From: Terriglobia bacterium
Lineage (GTDB): Bacteria > Acidobacteriota > Terriglobia > Bryobacterales > Bryobacteraceae
Direction of reading: 5' to 3'
NCBI GenBank assembly: GCA_020073265.1
Contig: JAIQFN010000016.1
Span: forward strand, 39,753 to 103,752
Length of the DNA stretch: 64,000 nt
Shown here: one piece after another, positions 35,485 to 44,830 of the stretch
How positions within the stretch are numbered: the first letter of the stretch is position 1
Layout: the number at the start of each line of letters is the position of its first letter
Notes under the pieces: generated by a model
The model's input: only the letters and a program-made list of their open reading frames with translations
Database searches by the model: none
Told to the model about the DNA's origin: nothing
Position numbers and translations under genes: made by a program

Positions 35485-36879
35485 CTATCTTTGCAGCGGG
35501 TCTTCCACCCAGGGAGGCGTAGCTTCCATCAGCCGGCCGAGATCCGGCTCCAGTTCGGTCATCTTTTCCTTCATCTGCCACGCGATTTTGCGGTAGCTGA
35601 AGTGGCCCTTCACTCCGGAGCGAACGCGAGCGATGTACTCGGCTTCGGCGAAATCCATCTTGAACAGGAATCGCGACCGGCTGGCGAAGGGCAGTAGATA
35701 TTGCGCGCCCGGCTGGGGAAGGTTGCTAACCACGTTACTTGTCTGTGACAGCAGCGCCGCGTAAGAATCGCTCAACCCGGCGTCCGCGATCGCGTCCGGA
35801 GTTTCAAAGCCGAGCCGCGCCGAGTACGGCTGGCGGAACTGCTGGCAGCGGCGGTGGCGGTGCAGATCGCGATAGGCGCCAATGTCCATCACGATGTCGT
35901 ATACATAAGGACCGCCGCGGAAATTCTGCAGCAGGTCGTCGCGCCGGCCCCGGCTGCCCAGCGCGGCGTCGATCACTTCGTTCCTTCGAGCGGAACTCCA
36001 GGAGCGCGCCAGTTCGTAGAGCTCGCGATAGGGGCGCTCGGTGGCCGGATAGAGCAGGGTCGCGACGATGTCGGCCGTAGTGTCGGCGGGCTTGAGGAGG
36101 TCCACCGCCTGCGTGTATTCTGGCGCGTAGGCGGGAAGATTTTCGCGCGCCCATGTCCGCAGATCCTCGCGGCTGCGCGCCACGTGTTCGTCCGAATCGA
36201 CGTGCCGGGCGAGCGTGGGCGCGACGGCCTCCGCTGGTGCGTTCGGATCCCAGCGGCACGCAGGCTCGCCCGCGCAGGCCTCTGCGATCTCGGCCGCCAA
36301 CTCGCGTACCTCGGCGTATTCGGACGCCTTCATCCGCCGCACCTGGCGCTCCAGCGTGCGAATGCTGGTCACTTGTCCGATGCCGGTCGGAATGCCGAGC
36401 CACAGCAGATAGCGCGCCACGTCGAACGCGCGCGCCCTCAGGTTGCGCTGGTAGGCGTCCGGCTTCATCGACTCAGGACGCGGCAATCGTTCGGCGAGGT
36501 AGTCGCAGATGCGCGCGTGAACCTGGTTGTATCCGGCCAGCAGTTTCGCGGCGGCTTCTTGATAAGCGGACGCCTGCGCTGCATCGAATTCGGGCGGCGT
36601 CACGAAGCCGGATTTCGAGAAATCCTGATAGCGCGACGAGCGCGCCTGCCCGTCCCAGAGCTGTTCGTCCTCCACTTCGGTGGCGGCCAGCTCCGAGATT
36701 CCTTCAAAGCACATCACCACGTGGCCGAGGTCGGCGATGGAGGCATGCCCGTATTGGAAATAGAAGCTCTCGAGAAACTTGGCGGAATCGTGCGTGCGCA
36801 CCCACTCGATGGAATCGCGAATGGAATCGGGCGAGCGGCTGTAGCGCGCCAGCGCATACGCGCATTTCTCGGGCGGCAT
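35485..36879 (-). CDS. thyX: FAD-dependent thymidylate synthase, tandem-domain type
   Basis: 464 residues from ATG 36879, about twice a normal ThyX. The first half has FYFQYGHASIADLGHVVMCFEGISELAATEVE (in pieces) and a degenerate ThyX motif ending ARSSRYQDF. The second half has YVYDIVMDIGAYRDLHRHRRCQQFRQPYSARLG (in pieces), matching the RHRxxS-type signature more closely. Both halves thus look like ThyX folds, so one polypeptide may form the dimer of domains that normally builds the flavin sites. The enzyme methylates dUMP using folate and FAD. dcd lies directly upstream on the same strand, which fits a dTMP supply unit. Confidence 0.8.
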   Translation of the reverse strand: MPPEKCAYALARYSRSPDSIRDSIEWVRTHDSAKFLESFYFQYGHASIADLGHVVMCFEGISELAATEVEDEQLWDGQARSSRYQDFSKSGFVTPPEFDAAQASAYQEAAAKLLAGYNQVHARICDYLAERLPRPESMKPDAYQRNLRARAFDVARYLLWLGIPTGIGQVTSIRTLERQVRRMKASEYAEVRELAAEIAEACAGEPACRWDPNAPAEAVAPTLARHVDSDEHVARSREDLRTWARENLPAYAPEYTQAVDLLKPADTTADIVATLLYPATERPYRELYELARSWSSARRNEVIDAALGSRGRRDDLLQNFRGGPYVYDIVMDIGAYRDLHRHRRCQQFRQPYSARLGFETPDAIADAGLSDSYAALLSQTSNVVSNLPQPGAQYLLPFASRSRFLFKMDFAEAEYIARVRSGVKGHFSYRKIAWQMKEKMTELEPDLGRLMEATPPWVEDPLQR

Positions 36880-36904
36880 GGGCGAGACCGTCAGGACCCG
36901 CCGT

Positions 36905-36951
36905 GTGGCGCGCGCGCTGGTGCGTGCCGCGTCGACGCTCGTGTCGATGCC
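36905..36951 (+). repeat. Double-hairpin dispersed repeat, copy R3
   Basis: GTGGC at 36905-36909, hairpin 1 at 36910-36927 (GCGCGCG/TGCGTGC with two G-T pairs, loop CTGG), one base, hairpin 2 at 36929-36950 (GCGTCGACG/TGTCGATGC with two G-T pairs, loop CTCG), closing C. The G-T pairs occur on one side only, as expected of a structure functioning or formed as RNA or as a decaying palindrome. It lies between dcd and thyX, antisense to both. Confidence 0.85.
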
Positions 36952-36974
36952 CGGCGGGCTGTCAGTCTTCGACG

Positions 36975-37547
36975 TCAACCCTTGAACTCCCCCGCCAGCC
37001 TGCTCGCCAGCGGCCGCGTCTGTCCGGCGTACTTGTTCCCCGCTTTCTTGCCGTACGGCATGGACGATGGCGACGAAAGCTGCTCGAAGGTGAACGAACA
37101 GATGCGCATGCCCGGATAGAGCGCCACCGGCATGCGGCTGAGGTTGCTGAGCTCGAGCGTCGCTTTTCCCGACCATCCCGGATCGAACAGCCCGGCGGTG
37201 CCATGCACGATGATCCCGATGCGGCCCAGGCTGGACCGGCCTTCCAGCCGTCCCAAGACGTCGTCGTCCAGCTCCAGGCATTCTTCCGTGATCGCCAGCA
37301 CGAATTCGCGCGGCTGAAGAATGAAGGAATCGCCCGACGCCACCATGATGCTCTGCATCAGGCCTTCGATGCCCTTCCGCTCCTTGAGATCGATATAAGG
37401 ATGCCGGCTGTGCTCGAACACGTTGAACTCGTTGCCTAGCCGGAAATCGACCGAGCAACTGCCGAACTGCTCCGGCGGCAATTCCGGAGTGATCTTGATT
37501 TTTCCGCGCTCGATGTAGCGCTTGATGTCCACATCGGACAGCACCAT
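36975..37547 (-). CDS. dcd: dCTP deaminase
   Basis: 190 residues. Conserved dUTPase-fold blocks are MVLSDVDIKRYIERGKIKI, FGSCSVDFRLGNEFNVF, LQPREFVLAITEE, GRLEGRSSLGRIGIIVHGTAG (in pieces) with the catalytic Glu in TEE/EGRSS context, and FDPGWSGKATLELSN. It converts dCTP to dUTP, which feeds dUMP to the ThyX encoded next to it. The length is that of ordinary Dcd. The sequence does not settle whether it also hydrolyses dUTP. Confidence 0.93.
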   Translation of the reverse strand: MVLSDVDIKRYIERGKIKITPELPPEQFGSCSVDFRLGNEFNVFEHSRHPYIDLKERKGIEGLMQSIMVASGDSFILQPREFVLAITEECLELDDDVLGRLEGRSSLGRIGIIVHGTAGLFDPGWSGKATLELSNLSRMPVALYPGMRICSFTFEQLSSPSSMPYGKKAGNKYAGQTRPLASRLAGEFKG

Positions 37548-37605
37548 AGAGCTTCAAGTTAGCACAGCGTTCGATGGCGCACGCCGAGCGCTACACTATA
37601 CGGAC

Positions 37606-39051
37606 ATGGAACTCTCCCGCAGAGACGTCCTCGCAGCCGCCCTCGCCGCGGCCGCTATTCGCCCGGCATCGGCCGAAACGCAGGATCTGGCCGGACTGAC
37701 GATCAAGAAAGCTTCCGATCTGCTGCGGCGCAAGACGGTCTCACCGGTCGATTTGACCGAAGCGTGTCTGAAGCGAATCGACCAGTACAATCCCACGGTG
37801 AACGCCTACATCACCGTCACCCGGGAGCAGGTGCTGGCGACGGCGCGCGAGATGGCCGAGGAGCAGCATCGCGGCAAATGGCGCGGCCCGCTGCACGGCA
37901 TTCCCGTCGCGCTCAAGGACAACATCGATACCGCTGAAATCCGGACGACCGGGGCGAGCGAGTTGTTCAAGGATCGCATCCCGACCGAAGACGCCGAAGT
38001 GGTGCGCAGGCTGAAGAACGCCGGCGCGATCATTCTGGGAAAGACCAATCTGCACGAATTCGCGTACGGCACAACTTCGGCGGTCACGTATTTCAAGCCG
38101 GTGCACAATCCCTGGGCGCTGGATCGGATTCCGGGCGGATCGTCGGGCGGCTCGGCGGCTGCGACTGCCGCGGACCTGTGCCTGGGATCGCTCGGCACGG
38201 ACACGGGCGGCTCGGTCCGCATTCCGGCGTCGTATTGCGGAGTGGTCGGCTTCAAGCCCACCTATGGGCGCGTCAGTCTGCGCGGAATCATCCCGCTGTC
38301 GTGGACGCTCGATCACGCCGGCCCGATTGTGAAGACGGTGGAAGACGCCGCGCTGCTGTTGGACGCGATCGCGGGTTTCGACGAAGCCGATCCGTCGAGC
38401 GCGGACGTGCCGGTGGCGAACTATGCCCGCGCCATCGCGCTGCCCACCGCGAAGCTGCGCCTGGGCGTCCCGCGCGCGCCCTACTTCAACAATCTCGACC
38501 CGGAAGTCGCAAAAGCGGTGGAGACCGCGATCGAGGTTCTCAAGAAACATGCGGCCGGCGTCAGCGACGTAGTGCTTCCTCCCGCCAACGGCCTGAATCT
38601 GATCGGGCCGGAAGCTTACGCCTACCACGCCAAGTGGATCGCCGCGACGCCCGAACTGTATCAGCCGCCCACTCGCACGATCCTGCAGCGGTCGGCGGAC
38701 CTCAAAGCGTCTGCCTACGCCGACGCGCTGCACAAGGTCTACCTGCTGCGCCGTGAGATCAAGAAAGTGTTCGACACCGTGGATCTGCTGATCACTCCCA
38801 CCATGCCGGGTCCGCCCGTCACGATCGAAGCCAGCGCGACTCAGAGCGCCAGCACTCGCAACACGTCGCCCTTCGACGTGTACGGGCTGCCGACCATTTC
38901 GTTGCCATGCGGCTTCACCAGTTCCGGATTGCCGATTGGTTTGCAGATCAGCGGCGCGCCGTTCGCGGAAACAACCGTGCTGGCGCTGGCGCACGCCTAC
39001 GAGCAAGCCACCGAGTGGCACACGCGGCGTCCGGAACTGAAGACAGCGTAA
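37606..39051 (+). CDS. Tat-exported amidase-signature-family protein
   Basis: 481 residues from ATG 37606, where a twin-arginine leader starts (MELSRRDVLAAALAAAAIRP, then ASA). Triad positions: Lys in GIPVALKDNID, cis-Ser in PGGSSGGSAAA, nucleophile Ser in GTDTGGSVRIPA. Late blocks are PIVKTVEDAALLLDAIAGFD, LLITPTMPGPP and GLPIGLQISG. The resemblance to GatA is strong, but the export signal and lack of gatB/gatC argue for a periplasmic amidase. Divergent from dcd with a 58-bp gap. Confidence 0.87.
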   Translation: MELSRRDVLAAALAAAAIRPASAETQDLAGLTIKKASDLLRRKTVSPVDLTEACLKRIDQYNPTVNAYITVTREQVLATAREMAEEQHRGKWRGPLHGIPVALKDNIDTAEIRTTGASELFKDRIPTEDAEVVRRLKNAGAIILGKTNLHEFAYGTTSAVTYFKPVHNPWALDRIPGGSSGGSAAATAADLCLGSLGTDTGGSVRIPASYCGVVGFKPTYGRVSLRGIIPLSWTLDHAGPIVKTVEDAALLLDAIAGFDEADPSSADVPVANYARAIALPTAKLRLGVPRAPYFNNLDPEVAKAVETAIEVLKKHAAGVSDVVLPPANGLNLIGPEAYAYHAKWIAATPELYQPPTRTILQRSADLKASAYADALHKVYLLRREIKKVFDTVDLLITPTMPGPPVTIEASATQSASTRNTSPFDVYGLPTISLPCGFTSSGLPIGLQISGAPFAETTVLALAHAYEQATEWHTRRPELKTA

Positions 39052-39092
39052 CGGTTCGACGAAAGCGTGTATACTGCTCCGAGGATTCAGAT

Positions 39093-39899
39093 ATGAAATC
39101 GACTCTAGCGCTCATGATCACCGCGGCCCTGATCGGGCCGGCCCACGCTCAGCTTGCCTCGCCCAATGACGCAGGCGTCGCCATGGGGCACGTTCATCTG
39201 AACGTCACGGATGTGGAGGTCCAGAAAAAATTCTGGACCGAGCAGTTCGGCGCTGTGCCGCTGAAAAAACCGGGGCTGCAAGGTGTGAAGATTCCCGGAA
39301 TGCTTATTCTTTTCCGCCAGCAGGCGCCCACCGGCGGAAGCGAAGGGACCATGATGGATCATTTCGGCCTCAAGGTGCCCAGCACGGCGGAGGCATTGAA
39401 ACGCGCGCGGGCCGCTGGAATCAAGGTGCAGAGCGAATTCAAAGGCACCGAGGGTTTTCCGAACGCCTACCTCATCGGACCCGACGACGTGAAGATCGAG
39501 CTGCAGGAAGACACCTCGCTCACCGCGCCCGCGATCGCCTACCACCTGCACTTCATGAACGCTGCCGGCGACCAGATCAAGCTCATGAACTGGTATGCGC
39601 AAACCTTTGGCGCGGTGGTGAAGAAGCGCGGCCAGCACGATGCCGCCGACATCCCGGGCATGAATCTCACTTTCGGAGTCACGCGAAATCCGCCGACCAT
39701 CGGCACCAAGGGCCGGTCGGTGGATCATATTGGTTTCGAGGTGAAGAATCTGGAAGCTTTTTGCAAGAAGCTGGAGGCGAACGGCGTGAAACTGGACGCG
39801 GCCTATAGAAAACTTCCCAGCGCCGGAATCGCGCTGGCGTTTCTGACCGACCCGTTCGGCACCTACATCGAGTTGACCGAGGGGCTGGATCAATTCTGA
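39093..39899 (+). CDS. Exported two-domain VOC (glyoxalase-like) protein
   Basis: 268 residues from ATG 39093 with signal peptide (STLALMITAALIGPAHAQ). Two VOC modules: the first from MGHVHLNVTDVEVQKKFW to VKIELQED, the second from YHLHFMNA to FGTYIELTEGL. Metal-ligand-like residues are seen as His in GHVHLNV, Glu in KIELQ, His in VDHIGFEV and Glu in YIELTEG. Likely a small-molecule lyase, dioxygenase or binding protein; substrate unknown. The last 47 bp of the gene plus 21 bp beyond the stop are repeated at 40892-40959. Confidence 0.8.
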   Translation: MKSTLALMITAALIGPAHAQLASPNDAGVAMGHVHLNVTDVEVQKKFWTEQFGAVPLKKPGLQGVKIPGMLILFRQQAPTGGSEGTMMDHFGLKVPSTAEALKRARAAGIKVQSEFKGTEGFPNAYLIGPDDVKIELQEDTSLTAPAIAYHLHFMNAAGDQIKLMNWYAQTFGAVVKKRGQHDAADIPGMNLTFGVTRNPPTIGTKGRSVDHIGFEVKNLEAFCKKLEANGVKLDAAYRKLPSAGIALAFLTDPFGTYIELTEGLDQF

Positions 39900-39920
39900 A
39901 CTGATTAGGAGCGAGTCGCT
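39853..39920 (+). repeat. 68-bp direct repeat, left copy (3' end of VOC gene)
   Basis: Matches 40892-40959 over 68 bp with three mismatches and no gaps, in direct orientation. It covers the final codons (PFGTYIELTEGLDQF), the stop and 21 bp downstream. Because it runs past the stop, it marks a duplicated DNA end rather than conserved protein sequence. Confidence 0.95.
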
Positions 39921-40891
39921 GGAGGGTTATTGGACGGGTTCTTGATTCGTCAAATCACGAAAGCCTAATGCCGTCCTTTCAACACTGGTTGCTTGACAAC
40001 CTGGACCGGTAGTATCGCCTATCGCCGTTATATGATCACATCTGACTGCACTCTAACTTTGTATCAGCGTGACTCTGCATTTCACCAGAATCGGCCCGCA
40101 TTCGATATGATGCCTCCATGAAAGGGACTTCGCAGCGCGACGATGAGAAGATATGGCGCTATCTCGATTTCCAGAAATTCGCAGCGCTTGTTAGCAGCAG
40201 CACGCTCTGGTTCGCGAGGCTTGATACTCTTGAAGATAAGTGGGAAGGACTGAGCCGTGCGATCCCATATGCGCCTCCGCCGAATGGAGGCGAGGCTCAT
40301 AAAAAGTATGAGGAACTTGTTCGCCAGCATCATGAGTGGCGGCTCAAACTGAGAACGCGTTCTTTCGTGAGCTGTTGGACGTTAGAGGAGTCGGAATCAA
40401 TCCCGCTGTGGAAGATCTACGGCTCGTACGAAGCCGGAGTTGCCATTCAATCGACCTCGAGTAGGTTCACGGAGAGCGTCAGATTCCCGAGACAGTTCCC
40501 GGCACATGCGACCGGCCCAGTCAGCTACTATGACGCCATTCCGGCGGCCACCTTCGATTATCCGAAGTCGGTTGAGTTTTCGTGGGAGAAAGAATTTGAG
40601 ATCAGCTTGCAGAAGCGATCGTCTTTCAAATTCGAAAAAGAGTGGCGCGCGATCATCGTCGGGAACGGTCGGGACAAAGCAAGAGGCATCCAAGTACCTG
40701 TAGCGATCGATAACCTGCTTGAGAATCTGTTCGTTTCCCCGGCAGCGTCCGAACGATTCCTAGAGACGGTAGCTGCCGTTGCGGAGAAGTTTGGTCTGAA
40801 GATTACACCGCAGCGGTCGATGCTCGCTCGTCCAAGGCCGAGGGTAGCCCCGCCGATAGGGAGCCCGACGTAGCCGACGGACCGTGCTATA
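39921..40891. mobile_element. Candidate islet bounded by the 68-bp direct repeats
   Basis: About 971 bp, visibly richer in A and T than the flanks, containing one gene (40118-40873) and a 197-bp upstream stretch with no gene. The left part includes a TTGACA hexamer at 39993-39998 without a convincing -10 partner and a small GGTTG/CAACC hairpin. No transposase or recombinase is inside. Insertion left the VOC gene intact and regenerated its 3' end on the far side, next to tRNA-Ala. Confidence 0.6.
40118..40873 (+). CDS. DUF2971-type protein carried by the islet
   Basis: 251 residues. The N terminus matches the DUF2971 pattern: IWRYLDFQKFAALVSSSTLWFARLDTLEDKWEG (in pieces), then FVSCWTLEESESIPLWKIYGSYEAGVAIQS (in pieces) and, later, FKFEKEWRAI. 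DUF2971 proteins are sporadically distributed, often next to mobile elements, and have no established activity. Codon choice here is less GC-biased than in neighbouring genes. No ribosome-binding site is evident before the ATG. A defence or toxin-like role would be a guess based only on such company. Confidence 0.7.
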   Translation: MKGTSQRDDEKIWRYLDFQKFAALVSSSTLWFARLDTLEDKWEGLSRAIPYAPPPNGGEAHKKYEELVRQHHEWRLKLRTRSFVSCWTLEESESIPLWKIYGSYEAGVAIQSTSSRFTESVRFPRQFPAHATGPVSYYDAIPAATFDYPKSVEFSWEKEFEISLQKRSSFKFEKEWRAIIVGNGRDKARGIQVPVAIDNLLENLFVSPAASERFLETVAAVAEKFGLKITPQRSMLARPRPRVAPPIGSPT

Positions 40892-40959
40892 CCGTTCGGC
40901 ACCTACATCGAGTTGACCGAGGGGCTGGATCAGTTCTGAACTGATTCGAAGCGAGTCGC
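40892..40959 (+). repeat. 68-bp direct repeat, right copy
   Basis: Duplicate of 39853-39920 (three mismatches). It encodes the last codons of the VOC protein without the rest of the gene, so it is a gene-end fragment. It ends 38 bp before tRNA-Ala; a TAAAAT at 40971-40976 just after it is a candidate -10 for the tRNA, so the repeat may supply the region where its -35 would lie. Confidence 0.95.
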
Positions 40960-40997
40960 CCCAGGTGCGGTAAAATGAGTTGAACGTTCCTGGAAGT

Positions 40998-41073
40998 GGG
41001 CGGCTAGCTCAGCTGGGAGAGCACGGCGTTCGCAACGCCGGGGTCGTGGGTTCGAATCCCATGCCGTCCACCA
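40998..41073 (+). tRNA. tRNA-Ala (anticodon CGC)
   Basis: 76 nt with encoded CCA. Acceptor stem GGGCGGC/GCCGTCC contains the G3-U70 wobble that identifies alanine tRNAs. D-arm AGCTCAGCTGGGAGAGC, anticodon stem CGGCG/CGCCG with loop TTCGCAA (anticodon CGC), T-arm GTGGG TTCGAAT CCCAT. All elements are regular. Confidence 0.97.
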
Positions 41074-41126
41074 AATTTCCCTGCCCCGGTCGCTTGATTC
41101 CGTTAAAATAGAGTCTCCCGCGCAAA

Positions 41127-43889
41127 ATGCTCAACCGTATTACCGTCCACGGGGCCCGGCAGCACAACCTGAAGAATATCGACGTCGAGATCCCGCGCAA
41201 CACATTCACGGTGATCACGGGGTTGAGCGGCTCCGGGAAATCCTCGCTGGCGTTCGACACCATCTACGCCGAAGGCCAGCGCCGCTACGTCGAGACGCTG
41301 TCCCCCTACGCCCGCCAGTTCCTGGATCAGATGGAGCGCCCGGAGGTGGATTCGATCGACGGCTTGAGCCCAGCCATTTCCATCGAGCAGAAAACCACCA
41401 ATCGCAGCCCGCGCTCGACGGTCGGCACCATCACCGAGATTTACGACTACCTGCGCGTGCTGTATTCCTCGGTCGGCGTTCCGTATTGCCCCAATTGCGG
41501 AATCGAGATCTCGCGGCAAAGCACCGAGCAGATTCTGCAGCAGATCCTGGCGCTGCCGCAGGGCGAACGCATCATGATCCTGGCGCCGGTGGTGCGCGGC
41601 CGCAAGGGCGAATACAAGAAGGATCTCGAAAAACTTTCGCGCCAGGGCTTCGTTCGCGCGCGCATCGACGGCATCCTGCGTTCGCTCGACGAAAACATCC
41701 CGCTCGACCGGCGCAGGAATCACACCATCGAGGTGGTGATCGACCGCCTTCCGCTCAAGCCCGGCTCCGAGAAACGCCTGGAAGCCTCCATTGAAACCGC
41801 AGCCAAGCTGGCCAACGGACTGGTGATCGTCGCGGTGGTCAACGCCGAGGAGAAGCTGTATTCGCAAAAACTGGCGTGTCCCAACTGCGGCGCCAGCGTC
41901 CCGCAGCTCGAGCCGCGTTCGTTTTCGTTCAACAGCCCGTTCGGCGCGTGCGAGAACTGCAACGGCCTGGGCAGCACCTGGAGTTTCGATCCCGCCAAAA
42001 TCATCGTGGATTCTTCCAAGCCGCTGCTGGACGGCGGGCTCGGCCCCGGCGCCAGCTCCTCGTACATGCAGCAGCGCCTGGACGAAGCCGCCGACCGGCT
42101 GCGAATCAATCTCGCCAAGCCGTTCGAGGATTATCCCAAACGCACCCAAACGCTGCTGCTCGAAGGCGGCAACGGCTTCAAGGGCATCGTCGGAATTCTG
42201 GACGAAACTTTCGAGGACGCCGGCGCAGGTTATCGCGAGTGGCTCATGGAGTACATGTCGCCTTCGATCTGTCCGGCCTGCAACGGACGGCGTCTAAAGC
42301 CCAGCAGCCTGGCGGTGCGCGTTAAAGGAACGGGGCTGGCGGAGCTCACCGAGATGTCCATCGAGCGGGCGCTGGCCTCGGTCAAGGCCTGGAAGCTGAA
42401 CGAGCGCGAACAGCAGATCGCGGCGCGCGTGGTGGAAGAGATCCGGAATCGCCTGGAATTCCTCACCGCGGTCGGCCTGAATTACCTGAGCCTGGCGCGC
42501 TCGGCCGCGACGCTCTCGGGCGGCGAAGCGCAGCGGATTCGGCTGGCGACGCAGATCGGCTCCAAGCTGCGCGGGGTTTTGTATGTGCTGGACGAGCCAT
42601 CCATCGGGCTGCATCCTCGCGACAACCAGCGCCTGCTAGACACGCTGTCCCGCCTGCGCGATCTCGGCAACACGGTGCTGGTGGTAGAGCACGACGCCGA
42701 GACCATCGAGCGGGCCGACTACGTGATCGACCTCGGGCCGGGTGCGGGACGGTTAGGCGGCGCGCTGGTGGCGGCCGGCACTCCGCGCCAGATCGAAAAG
42801 AACGCGGCGTCGCTCACCGGCCAGTATCTGTCGGGAGCGCTGAAGATCGAAGCACCCGCTGGACGCCGCCGCGGCAACGGCAAGAAGCTCACCATCCACG
42901 GCGCGCGCGAACACAACCTGAAAAATCTGACGGTCGAGTTTCCGCTGGGAACGTTCACCGTGATCACGGGCGTTTCCGGCAGCGGCAAATCAACGCTGGT
43001 GAACGACCTGCTGTATCGATCCCTAGCCCGCGAGCTGTACGGCTCGCACGACAAGCCGGGCCAGCACGATTCGATCGAAGGCCTCACGCACATCGACAAG
43101 GTTGTCGAAATCGATCAGTCGCCCATCGGCCGCACACCGCGCTCGAATCCCGCCACTTACACCGGACTTTTCACGCCGATCCGCGATCTGTACGCCATGC
43201 TGCCCGAATCGCGCGAACGCGGCTACAAGCCCGGACGCTTCAGCTTCAACGTGAAGGGCGGCCGCTGCGAAGCCTGCCAGGGCGACGGGCTGAAGCGCAT
43301 CGAGATGAATTTTCTGCCGGACGTCTACGTCACCTGCGACGTCTGCCACGCCCGGCGCTACAACAGCGAAACGTTGCAGGTGAAATACAAAGGCTACTCG
43401 ATCGCCGACTTGCTGGGGGCCACGGTGGAGGACGCGATCGGAGTGCTGGAGAATCTTCCGCAGATTCAGGCCAAGCTCCAGACGCTGCACGACGTGGGTT
43501 TGGGCTACATCCACCTGGGCCAGTCGTCCACCACCCTGTCGGGCGGCGAAGCGCAGCGCATCAAGCTGGCGCGCGAGCTGAGCAAGCGGCAAACCGGGCG
43601 CACGCTGTACATTCTGGACGAACCCACCACCGGGCTGCACTTCGAAGACGTCAAGCGGCTGCTGGAGGTTCTCCAGAGGCTGGTGGATCTGGGCAATACT
43701 GTCATTGTGATCGAACATCACCTGGACGTGATCAAGTCGGCCGACTGGATCATCGATATGGGGCCGGAAGGCGGCGAGCGCGGCGGTAACATCGTCGCAG
43801 CCGGCACGCCCGAGCAGATTCTGCGGTTCAAGAAGAGCCACACCGCGCACGCGCTCGAGAAGGTGCTGCGAAACGGAAAAGTGGCATGA
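41127..43889 (+). CDS. uvrA: Excinuclease ABC subunit A
   Basis: 920 residues. Two ABC ATPase halves: Walker [10 protein letters not shown] near the start and GVSGSGKST in the second half, signatures [15 protein letters not shown] and [15 protein letters not shown], Walker [13 protein letters not shown] and [12 protein letters not shown]. Zinc-finger cysteines are seen in [21 protein letters not shown] and [12 protein letters not shown]. It detects bulky DNA lesions for nucleotide excision repair. Its stop overlaps the next ATG (ATGA), starting a run of coupled genes. Confidence 0.98.
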   Translation: MLNRITVHGARQHNLKNIDVEIPRNTFTVITGLSGSGKSSLAFDTIYAEGQRRYVETLSPYARQFLDQMERPEVDSIDGLSPAISIEQKTTNRSPRSTVGTITEIYDYLRVLYSSVGVPYCPNCGIEISRQSTEQILQQILALPQGERIMILAPVVRGRKGEYKKDLEKLSRQGFVRARIDGILRSLDENIPLDRRRNHTIEVVIDRLPLKPGSEKRLEASIETAAKLANGLVIVAVVNAEEKLYSQKLACPNCGASVPQLEPRSFSFNSPFGACENCNGLGSTWSFDPAKIIVDSSKPLLDGGLGPGASSSYMQQRLDEAADRLRINLAKPFEDYPKRTQTLLLEGGNGFKGIVGILDETFEDAGAGYREWLMEYMSPSICPACNGRRLKPSSLAVRVKGTGLAELTEMSIERALASVKAWKLNEREQQIAARVVEEIRNRLEFLTAVGLNYLSLARSAATLSGGEAQRIRLATQIGSKLRGVLYVLDEPSIGLHPRDNQRLLDTLSRLRDLGNTVLVVEHDAETIERADYVIDLGPGAGRLGGALVAAGTPRQIEKNAASLTGQYLSGALKIEAPAGRRRGNGKKLTIHGAREHNLKNLTVEFPLGTFTVITGVSGSGKSTLVNDLLYRSLARELYGSHDKPGQHDSIEGLTHIDKVVEIDQSPIGRTPRSNPATYTGLFTPIRDLYAMLPESRERGYKPGRFSFNVKGGRCEACQGDGLKRIEMNFLPDVYVTCDVCHARRYNSETLQVKYKGYSIADLLGATVEDAIGVLENLPQIQAKLQTLHDVGLGYIHLGQSSTTLSGGEAQRIKLARELSKRQTGRTLYILDEPTTGLHFEDVKRLLEVLQRLVDLGNTVIVIEHHLDVIKSADWIIDMGPEGGERGGNIVAAGTPEQILRFKKSHTAHALEKVLRNGKVA

Positions 43890-44830
43890 GCAGGTACGGC
43901 CGCGAGCCCATCGATCTCAGCGGCCTCGGCACCATTCCGATCCGGGAGCGGGGCGGCAAAGTTCGCACCGAAGATTTCGCCAAGCCTTACGCCGGCGGCG
44001 GCATGGCGGGGTGGCTGGATTCATTGCCCCACATTCTGGCCGCGGATTCATTTCGCGCGGTGGCGCGGGCGATCACTGCGGCGCGCGACCGAAAGCGGAT
44101 GATCCTGTGGGGCCTGGGCGGCCACGTCATCAAGTGCGGCCTGGCGCCGGTTCTGATCGACTTGATGCGGCGCGGCTACGCCACCGCCTTCGCGCTGAAC
44201 GGAGCGGCGGCCATCCACGATTTCGAGATCGCCATCGCCGGTCAGACCAGCGAAGACGTGGAAGCCGTGCTGCCCGACGGCCGTTTCGGAACCGCCGAAG
44301 AAACCGGCCGCGAAATGAACGCCGCGCTCCAGGGCGTGGACGGATTCGGCGAAGCGCTGGGACGGCATCTCGAAAAAATCGCCGATCCAAAGTATGCCGG
44401 GGCGAGCCTGCTCTGCCAGGCCTATCGCAACGCGACGCCGGTTACCGTGCACGTGGCCATCGGAACCGACACGCCGCATACGCATCCATCCGCGCAAGGC
44501 GACGCCATCGGCCGTGCCTCGCACCACGACTTCCGCCTGCTCTGCGCGCTGGCGAAAGAGATCGACTCGGGCGGCGTCTATCTGAATGTGGGATCCGCGG
44601 TACTTTTGCCCGAAGTTTTTTTGAAAGCCGTTTCCGTGGTGCGCAACCTGGGCCATCCGCTGGCGAATTTCAGCACCGCGAACTTCGATTTCCTGCAACA
44701 CTACCGGCCGCGCGTCAACGTGGTGGAACGGCCGCACGCGCGCGCCGGCGGCCACGGCTATTCCATCACCGGCCATCACGAGATCATGATTCCGCTGCTG
44801 GCCGCTGCGTTGATCGAGTCCAAAGCATGA
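43886..44830 (+). CDS. Deoxyhypusine-synthase-like protein
   Basis: 314 residues. Family features are [25 protein letters not shown] (in pieces), [21 protein letters not shown] (in pieces), [16 protein letters not shown] and [20 protein letters not shown], matching the NAD-dependent deoxyhypusine-synthase-like fold. Bacteria lack eIF5A/hypusine, so bacterial members are thought to act on polyamines or other amines (homospermidine synthesis is known for some) or remain unassigned. It overlaps uvrA and the CPBP gene by 4 bp each, so it is translationally coupled on both sides; the link to DNA repair is unexplained. Confidence 0.75.
   Translation: MSRYGREPIDLSGLGTIPIRERGGKVRTEDFAKPYAGGGMAGWLDSLPHILAADSFRAVARAITAARDRKRMILWGLGGHVIKCGLAPVLIDLMRRGYATAFALNGAAAIHDFEIAIAGQTSEDVEAVLPDGRFGTAEETGREMNAALQGVDGFGEALGRHLEKIADPKYAGASLLCQAYRNATPVTVHVAIGTDTPHTHPSAQGDAIGRASHHDFRLLCALAKEIDSGGVYLNVGSAVLLPEVFLKAVSVVRNLGHPLANFSTANFDFLQHYRPRVNVVERPHARAGGHGYSITGHHEIMIPLLAAALIESKA

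Noticed and set aside
35485..37557. A single 690-codon frame suggesting a Dcd-region/ThyX fusion
   Set aside because: The part upstream of 36879 is the wrong frame of dcd plus the R3 repeat; dcd is encoded in its own frame at 36975-37547.
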